Below, piece after piece: positions 34,763-43,301 of a DNA stretch of 64,000 nt. Below the pieces are notes generated by a model. The model saw only the letters and a list, made by a program, of their open reading frames with translations. It had not been told where the DNA came from and did not search any database. This DNA is from JAFGXW01 sp964634385. GTDB lineage: Bacteria > Bacillota_I > Bacilli_A > Izemoplasmatales > Izemoplasmataceae. The position numbers were made by a program, and so were the translations under genes. Numbering within the stretch: position 1 is the stretch's first letter; each line of letters opens with the position of its first letter. The stretch is taken from positions 100,721 through 164,720 of the forward strand of contig CAZWIZ010000001.1 in the NCBI GenBank assembly GCA_964634385.1. Direction: 5' to 3'.

Positions 34763-35455
34763 ATGGATGAAACGACTATTTTAATTATTGAAGATGAACC
34801 AACTATAAATCGAATAATTTCTAATTATTTTCTTAAAGAAAATTATAGAGTGCTGAGTGCATTAGATGGTTTTAAGGGATTGCACTTATTTAGCAAAAAT
34901 AAAGTTGATTTAATATGCTTAGATATTATGATGCCCAATATAAATGGATGGGATGTTGCCAAAACAATTAGAGAAACTTCTAATATTCCTATTATTATGA
35001 TGAGTGCATTATCAGAAGAAGAAGATATCTTAAAAGGCTATTCATTAAAAGTAGATGATTATATTACAAAACCTTTTAATCCTAAAATATTAGTAGCTAA
35101 AGTTAAAAATTTACTTGAAAGAATAAACAATTATGACCCTAATATTCATCCTTCAGGAATATTAGAAGTCAAAAATATTAAAATGAATTTAAATACCCAT
35201 CGTGCATACATTAATAATATTGAGGTTAACTTATCAAAAAAAGAATTTGATTTGCTAAAATATTTTCTAGAACATCAAGGAAAAATTTGTTCTAGAAATC
35301 TATTACTTGATAATGTTTGGGGTGTCAATGTTTATGTCGAAGATAGAATTGTAGATACCTATGTTAAAAAGCTTAGAAAATATTTAGGTATTAGATCCTA
35401 CTATATAAAAACCGTTTTTGGGGTAGGATATAGGTTTGAGGTATTAGATGAATAA
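34763..35455 (+). CDS. OmpR/PhoB-family response regulator
   Basis: 230 aa. The receiver domain has acidic pair EDE at 10-12, phospho-acceptor Asp54 in LICLDIMMP, and lysine in DDYITKPF. The C-terminal winged helix is of OmpR type (LSKKEFDLLKYFLEHQGKI, VDTYVKKLRKYLG). It overlaps the histidine-kinase gene by 8 nt (ATGAATAA), so the two are produced together. The stimulus is unknown; no target genes are adjacent. Confidence 0.93.
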   Translation: MDETTILIIEDEPTINRIISNYFLKENYRVLSALDGFKGLHLFSKNKVDLICLDIMMPNINGWDVAKTIRETSNIPIIMMSALSEEEDILKGYSLKVDDYITKPFNPKILVAKVKNLLERINNYDPNIHPSGILEVKNIKMNLNTHRAYINNIEVNLSKKEFDLLKYFLEHQGKICSRNLLLDNVWGVNVYVEDRIVDTYVKKLRKYLGIRSYYIKTVFGVGYRFEVLDE

Positions 35456-37259
35456 AGAAAAAAAACATCTTCCAAACATTACAAAAGTGCTAAAGAATTT
35501 GCTTGAAAAACAATCAATATCAACTCAATTGATTATTACAATTATTTTAATTTTTTTATCATTCTTTATTTTACAAGCTTTACTTAACTCACAATTCTTT
35601 AATAATTATTATACTGAAAAAGAATTTAATGACATCCATACCGATTTAATGAATTATGTTGAAAAAATGAATAACCCTGAGAGTGACTATTATGATGAGA
35701 TGTATAACTATACCTCTCAAAGAAATGCATATTCTGTTGTCGTAAATTCAAACTTTAGAATTTTAACTCCTTCTTATAAAGATTATACTATCATAGTAAA
35801 AGACACCTTAACTGACGATTCTTATAATATCATTGTTCCTGATAATAACTATATCTATACTACGGGAGAAGTAATATCCCTTATAATTAAGCCTTATAAT
35901 GAAAATGATACTTTATATAGTCCTACATCTATCACTTCAAATTTAAAAATTATTTATAATAATAATTTTTCATGTTCTAAAATCGATTGTATTTCTATTA
36001 CTGGAACGGTCACACAAATAAATAAACCAAACAATTTGAACTATATGTTTGAAGATAATACAATTGTAAAACAAGAAGTAAACAAATTATCTTCTAACTT
36101 AATTAATTTATCAGATATAAAATATATAGATAATGGATATTGGTACAAATCAACTGATGGTCCTATAGATACACTAGTATTTATTCATGATTTAAGAATG
36201 TGGGATTATGTAATAACAATTATTCCTATTGAGGATACCAATGATATTACTAGTATAGTTTCTTCATATAATTATTATGTATACTTAACAGCTATCGTAA
36301 TAATTTTCTTATGGAGTTTTAGATTGTCTAATATAATATCTAAACCAATTAAAAATATTGAACTTGTAACTAAAGAAATTGCTAAACTAAACTTTGACAT
36401 AGAAGCTCACGAATATCGCAACAAAGAAAGCGCATCGCTTTCAAAAAGTATTAATCTGATCTCAAAAAACTTAAAAAATGCTTTGGAAACACTAAATACT
36501 AAAAATGCTGAATTAACCTCGTTATATAATGAACAATCAATGCAAGTCACACTAAAAAAACAACTTGTTTCTTCTATTTCTCATGAATTAAAAACACCAC
36601 TTATGATTATGCAAGTTACAATACAAGGTATATTAGATGGTGTAATTTCTTCAGACGAACAAGAAACAGAACTACTAAATGTAGTTAACGAAATAAATAA
36701 ATCTTCAACAATGATTCAAGATATGCTTCAAATTTATAGATTAGATGACGCTAATTCAGAATTAGAAATCGATAAGTTTAATCTCTCTAATTCAATAAAG
36801 TTTTTTATTCATGATTTTGATAATATAATTAAAAAATATAATTTCATATTAGATACAAACATTCCTAAAACAGTCTATATTGAGGCTGATAAAAAATTAA
36901 TTGATAGAGTAATTTCAAACTTTTTTACTAATGCAATAAAATATACAAATGAAGGTGAAAAAATCTACATCGAAATTAGCGAAAAAAATGATAAAGTATA
37001 CTTCGAATTAACTAATTATGGAAGTAGTATAAACGAGGATGATTTAGAAAATATTTGGATACCATTTTTCAGAGCTTCTAAACCAGGTACTTCAAGGATC
37101 AAAACAAAAGGAACAGGTATTGGACTCTACTTAGTTAGTGAAATTCTCAAAGCTCATAACTGTGATTTTGGAATTGAAAATATAAATAATGGTGTTAAAG
37201 CATATTTCTATATTAATAAAGTATTCAATGTTACACCAAGAACTACTAGACAAAAATAA
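35448..37259 (+). CDS. Sensor histidine kinase
   Basis: 603 aa. Membrane span at about 25-47, an extracellular region of about 225 residues, a second span near 277-298, HAMP-like linker, then HisKA with SSISHELKTPLMIM (phospho-acceptor His379) and a HATPase domain: N box SNFFTNAIKYT, G box GTGIGLYLVSEI. The large extracytoplasmic domain has two closely spaced cysteines (CSKIDC) near residue 178, which could form a disulfide. Partner of the overlapping response regulator. Ligand unknown. Confidence 0.92.
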   Translation: MNKEKKHLPNITKVLKNLLEKQSISTQLIITIILIFLSFFILQALLNSQFFNNYYTEKEFNDIHTDLMNYVEKMNNPESDYYDEMYNYTSQRNAYSVVVNSNFRILTPSYKDYTIIVKDTLTDDSYNIIVPDNNYIYTTGEVISLIIKPYNENDTLYSPTSITSNLKIIYNNNFSCSKIDCISITGTVTQINKPNNLNYMFEDNTIVKQEVNKLSSNLINLSDIKYIDNGYWYKSTDGPIDTLVFIHDLRMWDYVITIIPIEDTNDITSIVSSYNYYVYLTAIVIIFLWSFRLSNIISKPIKNIELVTKEIAKLNFDIEAHEYRNKESASLSKSINLISKNLKNALETLNTKNAELTSLYNEQSMQVTLKKQLVSSISHELKTPLMIMQVTIQGILDGVISSDEQETELLNVVNEINKSSTMIQDMLQIYRLDDANSELEIDKFNLSNSIKFFIHDFDNIIKKYNFILDTNIPKTVYIEADKKLIDRVISNFFTNAIKYTNEGEKIYIEISEKNDKVYFELTNYGSSINEDDLENIWIPFFRASKPGTSRIKTKGTGIGLYLVSEILKAHNCDFGIENINNGVKAYFYINKVFNVTPRTTRQK

Positions 37260-37262
37260 ATG

Positions 37263-37298
37263 AAATAGGCAGAATATCAATTGATATTCTGCCTATTT
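37263..37298. terminator. Bidirectional terminator, perfect palindrome
   Basis: A 36-nt perfect palindrome centred between 37280 and 37281 (half AATAGGCAGAATATCAA) with T-rich sides, between the convergent histidine-kinase and HAD genes. Confidence 0.88.
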
Positions 37299-37299
37299 T

Positions 37300-38076
37300 T
37301 TATATCATATTTAACTGTCTAAATAATTTATAAATTCCATCATTATCAACAGCATCTATAATAATATCCGCAGCTTCTTTTAAATCATTATATGCATTAC
37401 CCATAGCCACTCCTAAATGAGCATATTCAATCATTGAGATATCATTAAATCCATCTCCAACTGCGATAGTATCTTCTATATTAATATTCGCAAAATTAAT
37501 AATTGCTTTAACTCCAATGTCCTTTAATCCACCCTTTTCATTTATATCAATTCCATACTCATTTGCATAACTAAAATTTAATGATGGAAATATTTTTTCA
37601 TATTTTTTATAATCACTTTTTGTATAAAATAATATTAATTGGAAAATCTCATGATTTAAATGATAGTCCTTATAAACTTTTGGATAATGAAGATGAAATG
37701 CATCACTAAATTTTACTGATAAATCAGTAAAATTAGAATTCAATACATAATCTGTAGCACTTTCAAAACCTAAATCAATTTTCTCTTCCATTGCAATATT
37801 TACAATATTCTGAACAATATTTTTCGCAAGAGGCTGTTTTAAAATTGTCTTACCTTTATAAACAACAATTCTTCCGTTAGCTGCAATGTATGAATCAATA
37901 TTTAATTCTTTTTCAATACCATAAAACAATGAAGGAGGCCTACCTGTACTTATGATTACTTCGTGACCATTTTCTTGAAGTTTTTGGATTGCCTTTTTTG
38001 TAGATTTTGGAACACTGTTAGATTTATGATCGATTATTGTTCCATCTAAATCTAAAAATATGTACTTTTTTTTCAT
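37300..38076 (-). CDS. Cof-type HAD-IIB family phosphatase
   Basis: 258 aa from the ATG at 38076, preceded by AGGAG; an upstream in-frame start at 38118 is unlikely. HAD motif I FLDLDGTII, motif II VIISTGRPPS, and motif IV AVGDGFNDISMIEYA are present, with the C2B cap between residues 85 and 185. Members dephosphorylate sugar phosphates, FMN or PLP; substrate cannot be read from sequence. Single gene, convergent with the histidine kinase. Confidence 0.88.
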   Translation of the reverse strand: MKKKYIFLDLDGTIIDHKSNSVPKSTKKAIQKLQENGHEVIISTGRPPSLFYGIEKELNIDSYIAANGRIVVYKGKTILKQPLAKNIVQNIVNIAMEEKIDLGFESATDYVLNSNFTDLSVKFSDAFHLHYPKVYKDYHLNHEIFQLILFYTKSDYKKYEKIFPSLNFSYANEYGIDINEKGGLKDIGVKAIINFANINIEDTIAVGDGFNDISMIEYAHLGVAMGNAYNDLKEAADIIIDAVDNDGIYKLFRQLNMI

Positions 38077-38219
38077 ATTTATTATCTCCTGTCTATTTAA
38101 AAATATATAACTTAACACTTTAGTTGCATTTAATATCTATTACACACAGTTTTATTAATTATTATTATAAGTATATACCCTAATTATAGGTGCAGGAAGT
38201 AAATAAGATTATATTAACT

Positions 38220-38483
38220 TCATAACATTAAATATTTAATCAAATCCATATTTTCACTTAAAAATTCCTCTTTAATACTATATTTAATCATATTTTTATT
38301 TCGATTTGATGATACCATGTTTAGATCTTTGAATTTCTTTAAATGCTTAGAAGTATTTGCTTGTTTAATTCCTAACAAATCCTCAATCTCACATACACAT
38401 AATTCACCATACTCAAGAAGTTTCATAAATATATTAAATCTGTTCTCGTTAGATAGTAAATTTAGAATTGCAAATTTATCCAT
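38220..38483 (-). CDS. ArsR/SmtB-family metalloregulator
   Basis: 87 aa winged-helix protein. ELCVCEIEDLLG contains the CVC pair in the position where ArsR proteins bind arsenite or antimonite; IKQANTSKHLKKFKDL is the recognition helix. It likely represses its own promoter, which contains a matching inverted repeat at 38514-38543. No efflux or arsenate-reductase gene is adjacent, so its regulon is unclear. AGGAGG precedes the start. Confidence 0.85.
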   Translation of the reverse strand: MDKFAILNLLSNENRFNIFMKLLEYGELCVCEIEDLLGIKQANTSKHLKKFKDLNMVSSNRNKNMIKYSIKEEFLSENMDLIKYLML

Positions 38484-38513
38484 TATTTTCCTCCTTTATT
38501 GCTTTATGGTGTA

Positions 38514-38543
38514 TTACTATACAGTAATATTACCATGTAGTAA
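38514..38543. promoter_or_regulatory. Probable ArsR operator
   Basis: Imperfect inverted repeat with 15-bp arms: TTACTATACAGTAAT and, on the other strand, TTACTACATGGTAAT (11-12 matches). It lies about 30 nt upstream of the regulator gene and just after the SRP RNA, where its promoter must be. Confidence 0.65.
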
Positions 38544-38570
38544 TAAAGAATTCAACATAAAAAAAAGTAT

Positions 38571-38676
38571 CTCTTATCAAGCATCCCCACTCACATAGAT
38601 AGAAAACTTAAGGCTGCTTCGTTCCCGACCTGACCTAATTCGCTACCAACTATTGAATGAGGATGATTGATAAGAG
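38571..38676 (-). ncRNA. ffs: Signal recognition particle RNA (small bacterial type)
   Basis: Minus strand. The domain IV signature GGTCAGGTCGGGAACGAAGC with AGCC is clear, including the GGAA tetraloop. The ends CTCTTATCAA and TTGATAAGAG pair to close a rod-shaped fold of about 106 nt, and a run of eight T follows as terminator. It lies between tadA and the next gene, the same place as SRP RNA in Bacillus (tadA-scr-dnaX), although dnaX is absent here. Ends are uncertain by a few bases. Confidence 0.93.
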
Positions 38677-38689
38677 ATTTCATCCTGAA

Positions 38690-39139
38690 TTATTTCTTTC
38701 TTATGTTTTTAAAAAAATCAGCCATAATTTCTCTACATTCTTTCTCCATAATACCACTTTCAATTTTCACTTTATGATTAAAAGGTAATTCAAACAAATT
38801 AGTAATGCTTTGATGAACTCCAGCTTTTTTATCTTTTGCCCCGTAATATACTTTTTTAATTCGAGATTGAATTATAGCCCCCCCACACATCGGGCATGGC
38901 TCAATTGTAACATACATTTCACAATCATCAAGCCTCCAACTGTTTAATTTTTTATTCGCTCTTTCAATTGCTAAAATTTCCGCATGACCAGTTGAAAGAT
39001 TAGACTTTTCGCGTAAATTATACGCCTTTGAAATAACTTTGCCATCCTTTACAATCACTGCTCCTATTGGAATTTCTCCTATCTCAGCAGCTTTTTTAGC
39101 TTGTTCCAAAGCCATTTTCATAAAACTATTATTATTCAT
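38690..39139 (-). CDS. tadA: tRNA-specific adenosine deaminase
   Basis: 149 aa from the ATG at 39139, giving MNNNSFMKMALEQAKKAAEIGE and an 8-nt ATGAATAA overlap with tdk; the start at 39232 would add 31 residues reading through tdk. Zinc and catalytic motifs are HAEILAIE and PCPMCGGAI. It deaminates A34 of tRNA-Arg(ACG) to inosine. Directly followed by the SRP RNA. Confidence 0.95.
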   Translation of the reverse strand: MNNNSFMKMALEQAKKAAEIGEIPIGAVIVKDGKVISKAYNLREKSNLSTGHAEILAIERANKKLNSWRLDDCEMYVTIEPCPMCGGAIIQSRIKKVYYGAKDKKAGVHQSITNLFELPFNHKVKIESGIMEKECREIMADFFKNIRKK

Positions 39140-39749
39140 CTGCCTTAGTGATTCTTCCTTTATAAGGATTTGGCTTTCGATATACTTTATGACATGTTCT
39201 ACATCTAGCTTCATAAGATTCTTCTGCGCCAATCAATACTATTGGATCGATATATCTTGCTGGTTTTCCATTTACAATTCTTTGTGTTCTTGTTGCAGGG
39301 CGGCCACATTTAACACAAATTGCGGTTAATTTCGTGACATATTCCGCCAATGAAAGTAATTTAGGCATAAAGCTAAATGGTTCACCTCTAAAATCCTTAT
39401 CCAGTCCACTTACAATCACTCTTATCCCTTTACTGGCTAAAAATTCGATAATCCCAACAGCTTCATAATCTAAAAATTGCACCTCATCAATAGCCACGAC
39501 ATCAGTATGACTATCTATATGTTCAAAAATCTGATTAGCTAAGGAAATATTAACAGATTTAGTTCTATTATTATTATGTGAAACAACTTCACTTTCAGAA
39601 AAGCGATCATCTATTCGAGGTTTAAATACAACTATGTTTTTTTTCGCATATTCCAAACGTTTCACACGTCTTAACAACTCTTCGGTTTTACCTGCAAACA
39701 TTGGTCCAGTTATAACTTCAATCCAACCATCCTTTTGATTTAAATACAT
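39132..39749 (-). CDS. tdk: Thymidine kinase
   Basis: 205 aa. Walker A GPMFAGKTEELLRRVKR, Walker B VAIDEVQFLD, catalytic glutamate in DEVQF, and the structural zinc cysteines in CVKCGRP and CRTCHK. Phosphorylates thymidine for salvage. Overlaps tadA by 8 nt; divergent from the hydrogenase operon. Confidence 0.96.
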   Translation of the reverse strand: MYLNQKDGWIEVITGPMFAGKTEELLRRVKRLEYAKKNIVVFKPRIDDRFSESEVVSHNNNRTKSVNISLANQIFEHIDSHTDVVAIDEVQFLDYEAVGIIEFLASKGIRVIVSGLDKDFRGEPFSFMPKLLSLAEYVTKLTAICVKCGRPATRTQRIVNGKPARYIDPIVLIGAEESYEARCRTCHKVYRKPNPYKGRITKADE

Positions 39750-39974
39750 TATTCCACTCCTTTATTAACTTATTATAATAATACAATAAACATACCAAAA
39801 AAACAATAATCTTTTTAAAATATTGGGAAATTGTGAAACAATATTATTTTATATTATAAATTATTATTATTGTAATTAATAGTTCTTTTTTTTTAACCGT
39901 ATTTTTATTCGTTAAACGGCCTATTAAAAGGCAGATGATTATTTATAATAAAAAGAAATAACTTTGAAATAACT

Positions 39975-40002
39975 TTGAAATTTAATGCGATTATGTTATA
40001 AT
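39975..40002 (+). promoter_or_regulatory. Promoter of the hydrogenase operon
   Basis: TTGAAA (39975-39980), 16-nt spacer, TATAAT (39997-40002), about 40 nt before the first gene. The 11-mer TAACTTTGAAA occurs twice in tandem here, overlapping the -35. A TTGTGAAACAAT sequence near 39829-39841 resembles a Rex half-site but the palindrome is incomplete. Confidence 0.65.
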
Positions 40003-40042
40003 AGTTTGAAATCTAAAATAATATTACAGTTAGGAGAAAATT

Positions 40043-40540
40043 ATGAGCACAAAATTTGAGATAACAGATGAAAACAAAAAGAAATTACTTGAAGAAATAA
40101 AAATTCATTTAAAAAGCCCCGGACCTTTATTGCCTATTCTTCATTCGGCACAAAGAATTTTTAAGTGTATACCTATCCCAGTTCAAAAATTAATTTCTGA
40201 ACAAACAAATATTTCTATCGCTGAAATTAACGGGGTTGTTACTTTCTATTCTAGTTTTACACTTACTCCAAAAGGAAAACATATTCTTGGAGTTTGTTTG
40301 GGAACACCTTGTTATGTGAGAGGCTCTCAAATAATTTTAGATGCTGTAAAAAACGAACTTGGAATTGATGTTGGTGAAACAACACCAGATGGTTTCTTCA
40401 CTCTTGAAGCTATTAGATGTATAGGAACTTGTGGTATGGCTCCTGTTATGAGTTTTGATCAAGATGTTTTTGGCGAAGTAAATGTTTCGAAAGCCATGAA
40501 AATAATAAGAGATACGAGGGAAAACAGTGAATTTAAATAA
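40043..40540 (+). CDS. NuoE-like [2Fe-2S] subunit of hydrogenase (HydC type)
   Basis: 165 aa thioredoxin-like ferredoxin of the NADH dehydrogenase 24-kDa type. Cysteines lie in VCLGTPCYVRG and RCIGTCGMAP, the four ligands of the [2Fe-2S] cluster. N-terminal helical part includes the INGVVTFYSSF motif. In trimeric [FeFe] hydrogenases it joins the HydB flavoprotein and HydA catalytic subunit. First gene of the operon, with AGGAG upstream and a consensus promoter. Confidence 0.92.
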   Translation: MSTKFEITDENKKKLLEEIKIHLKSPGPLLPILHSAQRIFKCIPIPVQKLISEQTNISIAEINGVVTFYSSFTLTPKGKHILGVCLGTPCYVRGSQIILDAVKNELGIDVGETTPDGFFTLEAIRCIGTCGMAPVMSFDQDVFGEVNVSKAMKIIRDTRENSEFK

Positions 40541-40913
40541 CGTTTTATCTATACTCGAGGCAAAACAACATAATTTAGAATGTCCTAGTTGTATCAAAGA
40601 AATTAATTATGCATTTGTATGTGATTTAATGAGCGATGCTTTAATGTTGCTTAAACAAATGCCTAGTCATATTGGAGCTCACGGTGCATTGGTAACTGGA
40701 TTAGTAACAAATCAAGCTTTAAGAACCGCTGAAATTCTAGATTTAGAAACAATAATTTTTGTTAGAGGAAAAATTCCTTCACAAACTGTAATTGAATTGG
40801 CAGATAAAATTGGAATTACATTAATCAGTACAGGTCTTACAATGTACAAAACAAGTGGATTACTTTTTATTAATGGTGTCAAAAGCTACGAATCAGTATT
40901 AGAGGAACAATAA
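40527..40913 (+). CDS. DRTGG-domain protein 1 of the hydrogenase operon
   Basis: 128 aa from a GTG start overlapping the previous gene by 14 nt, with GAGGG upstream. Residues 25-120 follow the DRTGG pattern: CDLMSDALMLL, TGLVTNQALRTAEILDLETIIF, GITLISTGLTMYKTSGLL. A CPSC pair at residues 19-22 is unusual and could bind metal or be redox active. DRTGG domains occur in phosphotransacetylases and near CBS/HPr-kinase-like proteins; biochemical role unknown. Confidence 0.75.
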   Translation: MNLNNVLSILEAKQHNLECPSCIKEINYAFVCDLMSDALMLLKQMPSHIGAHGALVTGLVTNQALRTAEILDLETIIFVRGKIPSQTVIELADKIGITLISTGLTMYKTSGLLFINGVKSYESVLEEQ

Positions 40914-41351
40914 TTGGAAAATTATATTAGAACTTACAATATTGAAAAACACGATATTGCTAATGCTGGAACAATTGCAAGTCTAACAAAAAGAGAATTA
41001 AAAAGAAGAGGTTTAACTCGCAAATTTATAAAAAAAGTTACAATTGGTCTTTATGAAGCTGAAATCAACGTTGTTATTCACTCCTATGGTGGGAATGTAG
41101 AAATAAAAATCAACGATGATTATATTGAAATCACCTTTGAAGATAAAGGCCCAGGGATAGATTCAATTGATTCTGCTATGACGGCAGGTTTTTCAACCGC
41201 AAGTTCTCTTGCAATTGAAAATGGATTTGGTGCAGGAATGGGATTACCCAATATTAAAGCAGTTTCTGATGAAATGCTTTTAACTTCTTCAAAAAAAGGA
41301 ACTAGACTATATCTAAAATTTTATATCAGCAGTGATGATTATGAAAGTTAA
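40914..41351 (+). CDS. GHKL ATPase resembling anti-sigma factor kinases (hydrogenase operon)
   Basis: 145 aa beginning at TTG directly after the preceding stop, with GAGGAAC upstream. N box YEAEINVVIHSYGG, G1 box FEDKGPGI, G2 box GFGAGMGLPNIK match the RsbW/SpoIIAB-type ATPase domain without any sensor part. No anti-anti-sigma factor or sigma factor lies nearby, so a protein-kinase role on another partner, or an ATP-dependent assembly role, must be considered. Confidence 0.8.
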   Translation: MENYIRTYNIEKHDIANAGTIASLTKRELKRRGLTRKFIKKVTIGLYEAEINVVIHSYGGNVEIKINDDYIEITFEDKGPGIDSIDSAMTAGFSTASSLAIENGFGAGMGLPNIKAVSDEMLLTSSKKGTRLYLKFYISSDDYES

Positions 41352-41679
41352 AAATCTATTAGAATTAAAGCATTTTAAACTAATTTCAGATAACTCTGGA
41401 ATCGAAAATGAAGTAAACGGAATTTTTTCATGTGATCTATTAAGTCATGTTATGGGTTTTGCCAGTGAAAAAAATATTTTAATAACGGTTTTAAATAACA
41501 TTAATGTTCTCGGGGTTGCTAGTTTACTTGATTTAAGTTGTATCATATTCTCGCACAATATACAAATAACTGAAGCGATAATTAAAAAAACGAATGAACT
41601 AAATATTCCCCTAATAAAAACAAAATTATCAACATCAGAAACCGTTATTTCTTTATATAAAATAGGTGTTAATAATTAA
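41341..41679 (+). CDS. DRTGG-domain protein 2 of the hydrogenase operon
   Basis: 112 aa from the ATG at 41341 (in-frame GTG at 41332 and ATG at 41335 are possible). It has SCDLLSHVMGFASEKNIL, VLGVASLLDLSCIIF and IPLIKTKLSTSETVISLY, a second and shorter DRTGG copy, paralogous to the protein at 40527 but without the CPSC pair. It overlaps the GHKL gene upstream and the PHP gene downstream. Confidence 0.72.
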   Translation: MKVKNLLELKHFKLISDNSGIENEVNGIFSCDLLSHVMGFASEKNILITVLNNINVLGVASLLDLSCIIFSHNIQITEAIIKKTNELNIPLIKTKLSTSETVISLYKIGVNN

Positions 41680-42382
41680 ATATTCTTATGACCTTCATAT
41701 GCACTCTGTTTTATCTCCTTGTGCTGACGAACTTATGACGCCTAATAATATTTTAAACATGGCAATGTTAAAAGGTATCGATTTTTTAGCAATAACAGAT
41801 CACAACACAACAAAACAACTCAAGGTTATCAAAGAATTAGAGAATTCTTATGATTTCATCTATATTCCAGGAGTAGAGGTTACAGTAAAAGAAAATTTTC
41901 ATGTCCTTTGCTTTTTTAAATCATTTGAAGATGCATTTACATTTGATAAATACCTCGAAAAAAATCTTAATGGAAAATGGGGTGTTTTCAAAGAAACTGA
42001 TCAAGTTCTTACAGACATCTATGACACCAAAATTGATATTTTTAAAAAGCCTTTAACTTCAACTAAAATACCCTATAAAGATTTAGTAAAGGAAATTAAA
42101 ACCCTTGATGGGTTAATCGTTTTATGTCACATTGATAGATTATCCCATAGCGCCTTAAATTTCTATAAATTAGATGATTTAGAATTTGATGCTATTGAAA
42201 TATCACCACATGTTAAAGATGAATATATTGAAAAACATCCTGAATTACTAAAATATCGTATTCTATTTAATTCTGATGCACATACTTTGTTATCTATGTC
42301 TGAAAAAGAATATTTTTTCGAATTAGAAGAGAGAAGTCTTGAAGGATTCTTCAAATATATGAGAGGTGATTTGAATGAATGA
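41666..42382 (+). CDS. PHP-domain metal-dependent phosphoesterase (hydrogenase operon)
   Basis: 238 aa from a GTG start; no strong ribosome site, probably coupled to the previous gene. Motifs are DLHMHSVLSPC, ITDHNT, PGVEVTVKENFHVL, CHIDRL and FNSDAHTL, together the PHP metal-binding set, as in RNase AM-type and histidinol-phosphatase-like enzymes. Product unknown; candidates are nucleotide or phosphoprotein hydrolysis within the local module. Its stop overlaps the next start by 8 nt. Confidence 0.82.
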   Translation: MLIIKYSYDLHMHSVLSPCADELMTPNNILNMAMLKGIDFLAITDHNTTKQLKVIKELENSYDFIYIPGVEVTVKENFHVLCFFKSFEDAFTFDKYLEKNLNGKWGVFKETDQVLTDIYDTKIDIFKKPLTSTKIPYKDLVKEIKTLDGLIVLCHIDRLSHSALNFYKLDDLEFDAIEISPHVKDEYIEKHPELLKYRILFNSDAHTLLSMSEKEYFFELEERSLEGFFKYMRGDLNE

Positions 42383-42929
42383 GTTATCTCTTCACATTCT
42401 TGATATTTGTCAAAATTCAATTAAAGCAAATGCAACTTTAATTAAAATAATAATCACAGACAGTACTATTGATAATATATTTAAAATTGAAATAATAGAT
42501 AATGGTTACGGAATGGACGAAAAAACATTATCAGAGGCTGCCAATCCATTTTTCACAACAAGAACAACTAGAAAAGTAGGATTAGGTATTTCATTATTCA
42601 AAATGGCTGCCGAGATGACTGGTGGAAATCTTAAAGTTACTTCAACTTTAAGAAAAGGAACTAAAATAACAGCAATATTTCAAAAAGACCATATTGATAG
42701 AGCTCCACTTGGTGATATCGAGGATACTCTTAGTATTCTAATATTAAATGAAAATATGATAGATATTTACTATAAACATGTTGTTCATCAGAATGTTTAT
42801 ATATTTGATACAAGAGAAGTGAAAAAAATTCTAAATAATATTCCTATCATAGATTACAACATAATAATGTGGATTAAAAATAATATAAAAGAAGGAATTT
42901 TAAATATTTATAAGGAGGAAACACCATGA
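42375..42929 (+). CDS. Second GHKL ATPase of the hydrogenase operon
   Basis: 184 aa. N box HILDICQNSIKANA, G1 box IIDNGYGM, the F/G2 region NPFFTTRTTRKVGLGISL, then a roughly 75-residue C-terminal extension with no motif. It resembles a histidine-kinase ATPase domain with no HisKA phospho-acceptor helix. GAGGTG precedes the ATG, and its end overlaps the next start (ATGA). Possibly works with the PHP and DRTGG proteins on the hydrogenase. Confidence 0.78.
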   Translation: MNELSLHILDICQNSIKANATLIKIIITDSTIDNIFKIEIIDNGYGMDEKTLSEAANPFFTTRTTRKVGLGISLFKMAAEMTGGNLKVTSTLRKGTKITAIFQKDHIDRAPLGDIEDTLSILILNENMIDIYYKHVVHQNVYIFDTREVKKILNNIPIIDYNIIMWIKNNIKEGILNIYKEETP

Positions 42930-43291
42930 AATCTTTAGACGATTTAAAAAAAATTCGTGATGCGGCGCAAAACAAAGTACAAATGCGCGGGAAAAATGAT
43001 GGCACAAGAATATTAGTCGGTATGGCCACTTGTGGAATTAGCGCAGGTGCTCGACCAGTAATGAACAAATTTGTTGAAAAAATAGCTGAATACAATCTTG
43101 AAGGTGTAACAGTTACTCCAGTTGGTTGTATTGGTGAATGCGCAATTGAGCCTATTGTAGAAGTACTTCAAGGAGAAAAAAGAACAACATACTGTAAGGT
43201 AGATATTGAAGCTGTAGAAAGAATTGTCAATGAACATATTATCGGTGGCGAAGTTGTCTTAGATTATGTAATTGGTAAATATAGATTGTAG
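42926..43291 (+). CDS. [2Fe-2S] thioredoxin-like ferredoxin (hydrogenase operon)
   Basis: 121 aa. Cysteines in MATCGISAGARP and VGCIGECAIEP give the four [2Fe-2S] ligands of the NuoE-like fold, without the helical N-domain of the first gene. Such a protein (HydD-like or ferredoxin-like) usually precedes the NuoF homologue in clostridial hydrogenase operons and adds an electron-transfer site. AAGGAGG precedes the ATG. Confidence 0.88.
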   Translation: MKSLDDLKKIRDAAQNKVQMRGKNDGTRILVGMATCGISAGARPVMNKFVEKIAEYNLEGVTVTPVGCIGECAIEPIVEVLQGEKRTTYCKVDIEAVERIVNEHIIGGEVVLDYVIGKYRL

Positions 43292-43301
43292 GTGAAGAAA
43301 A

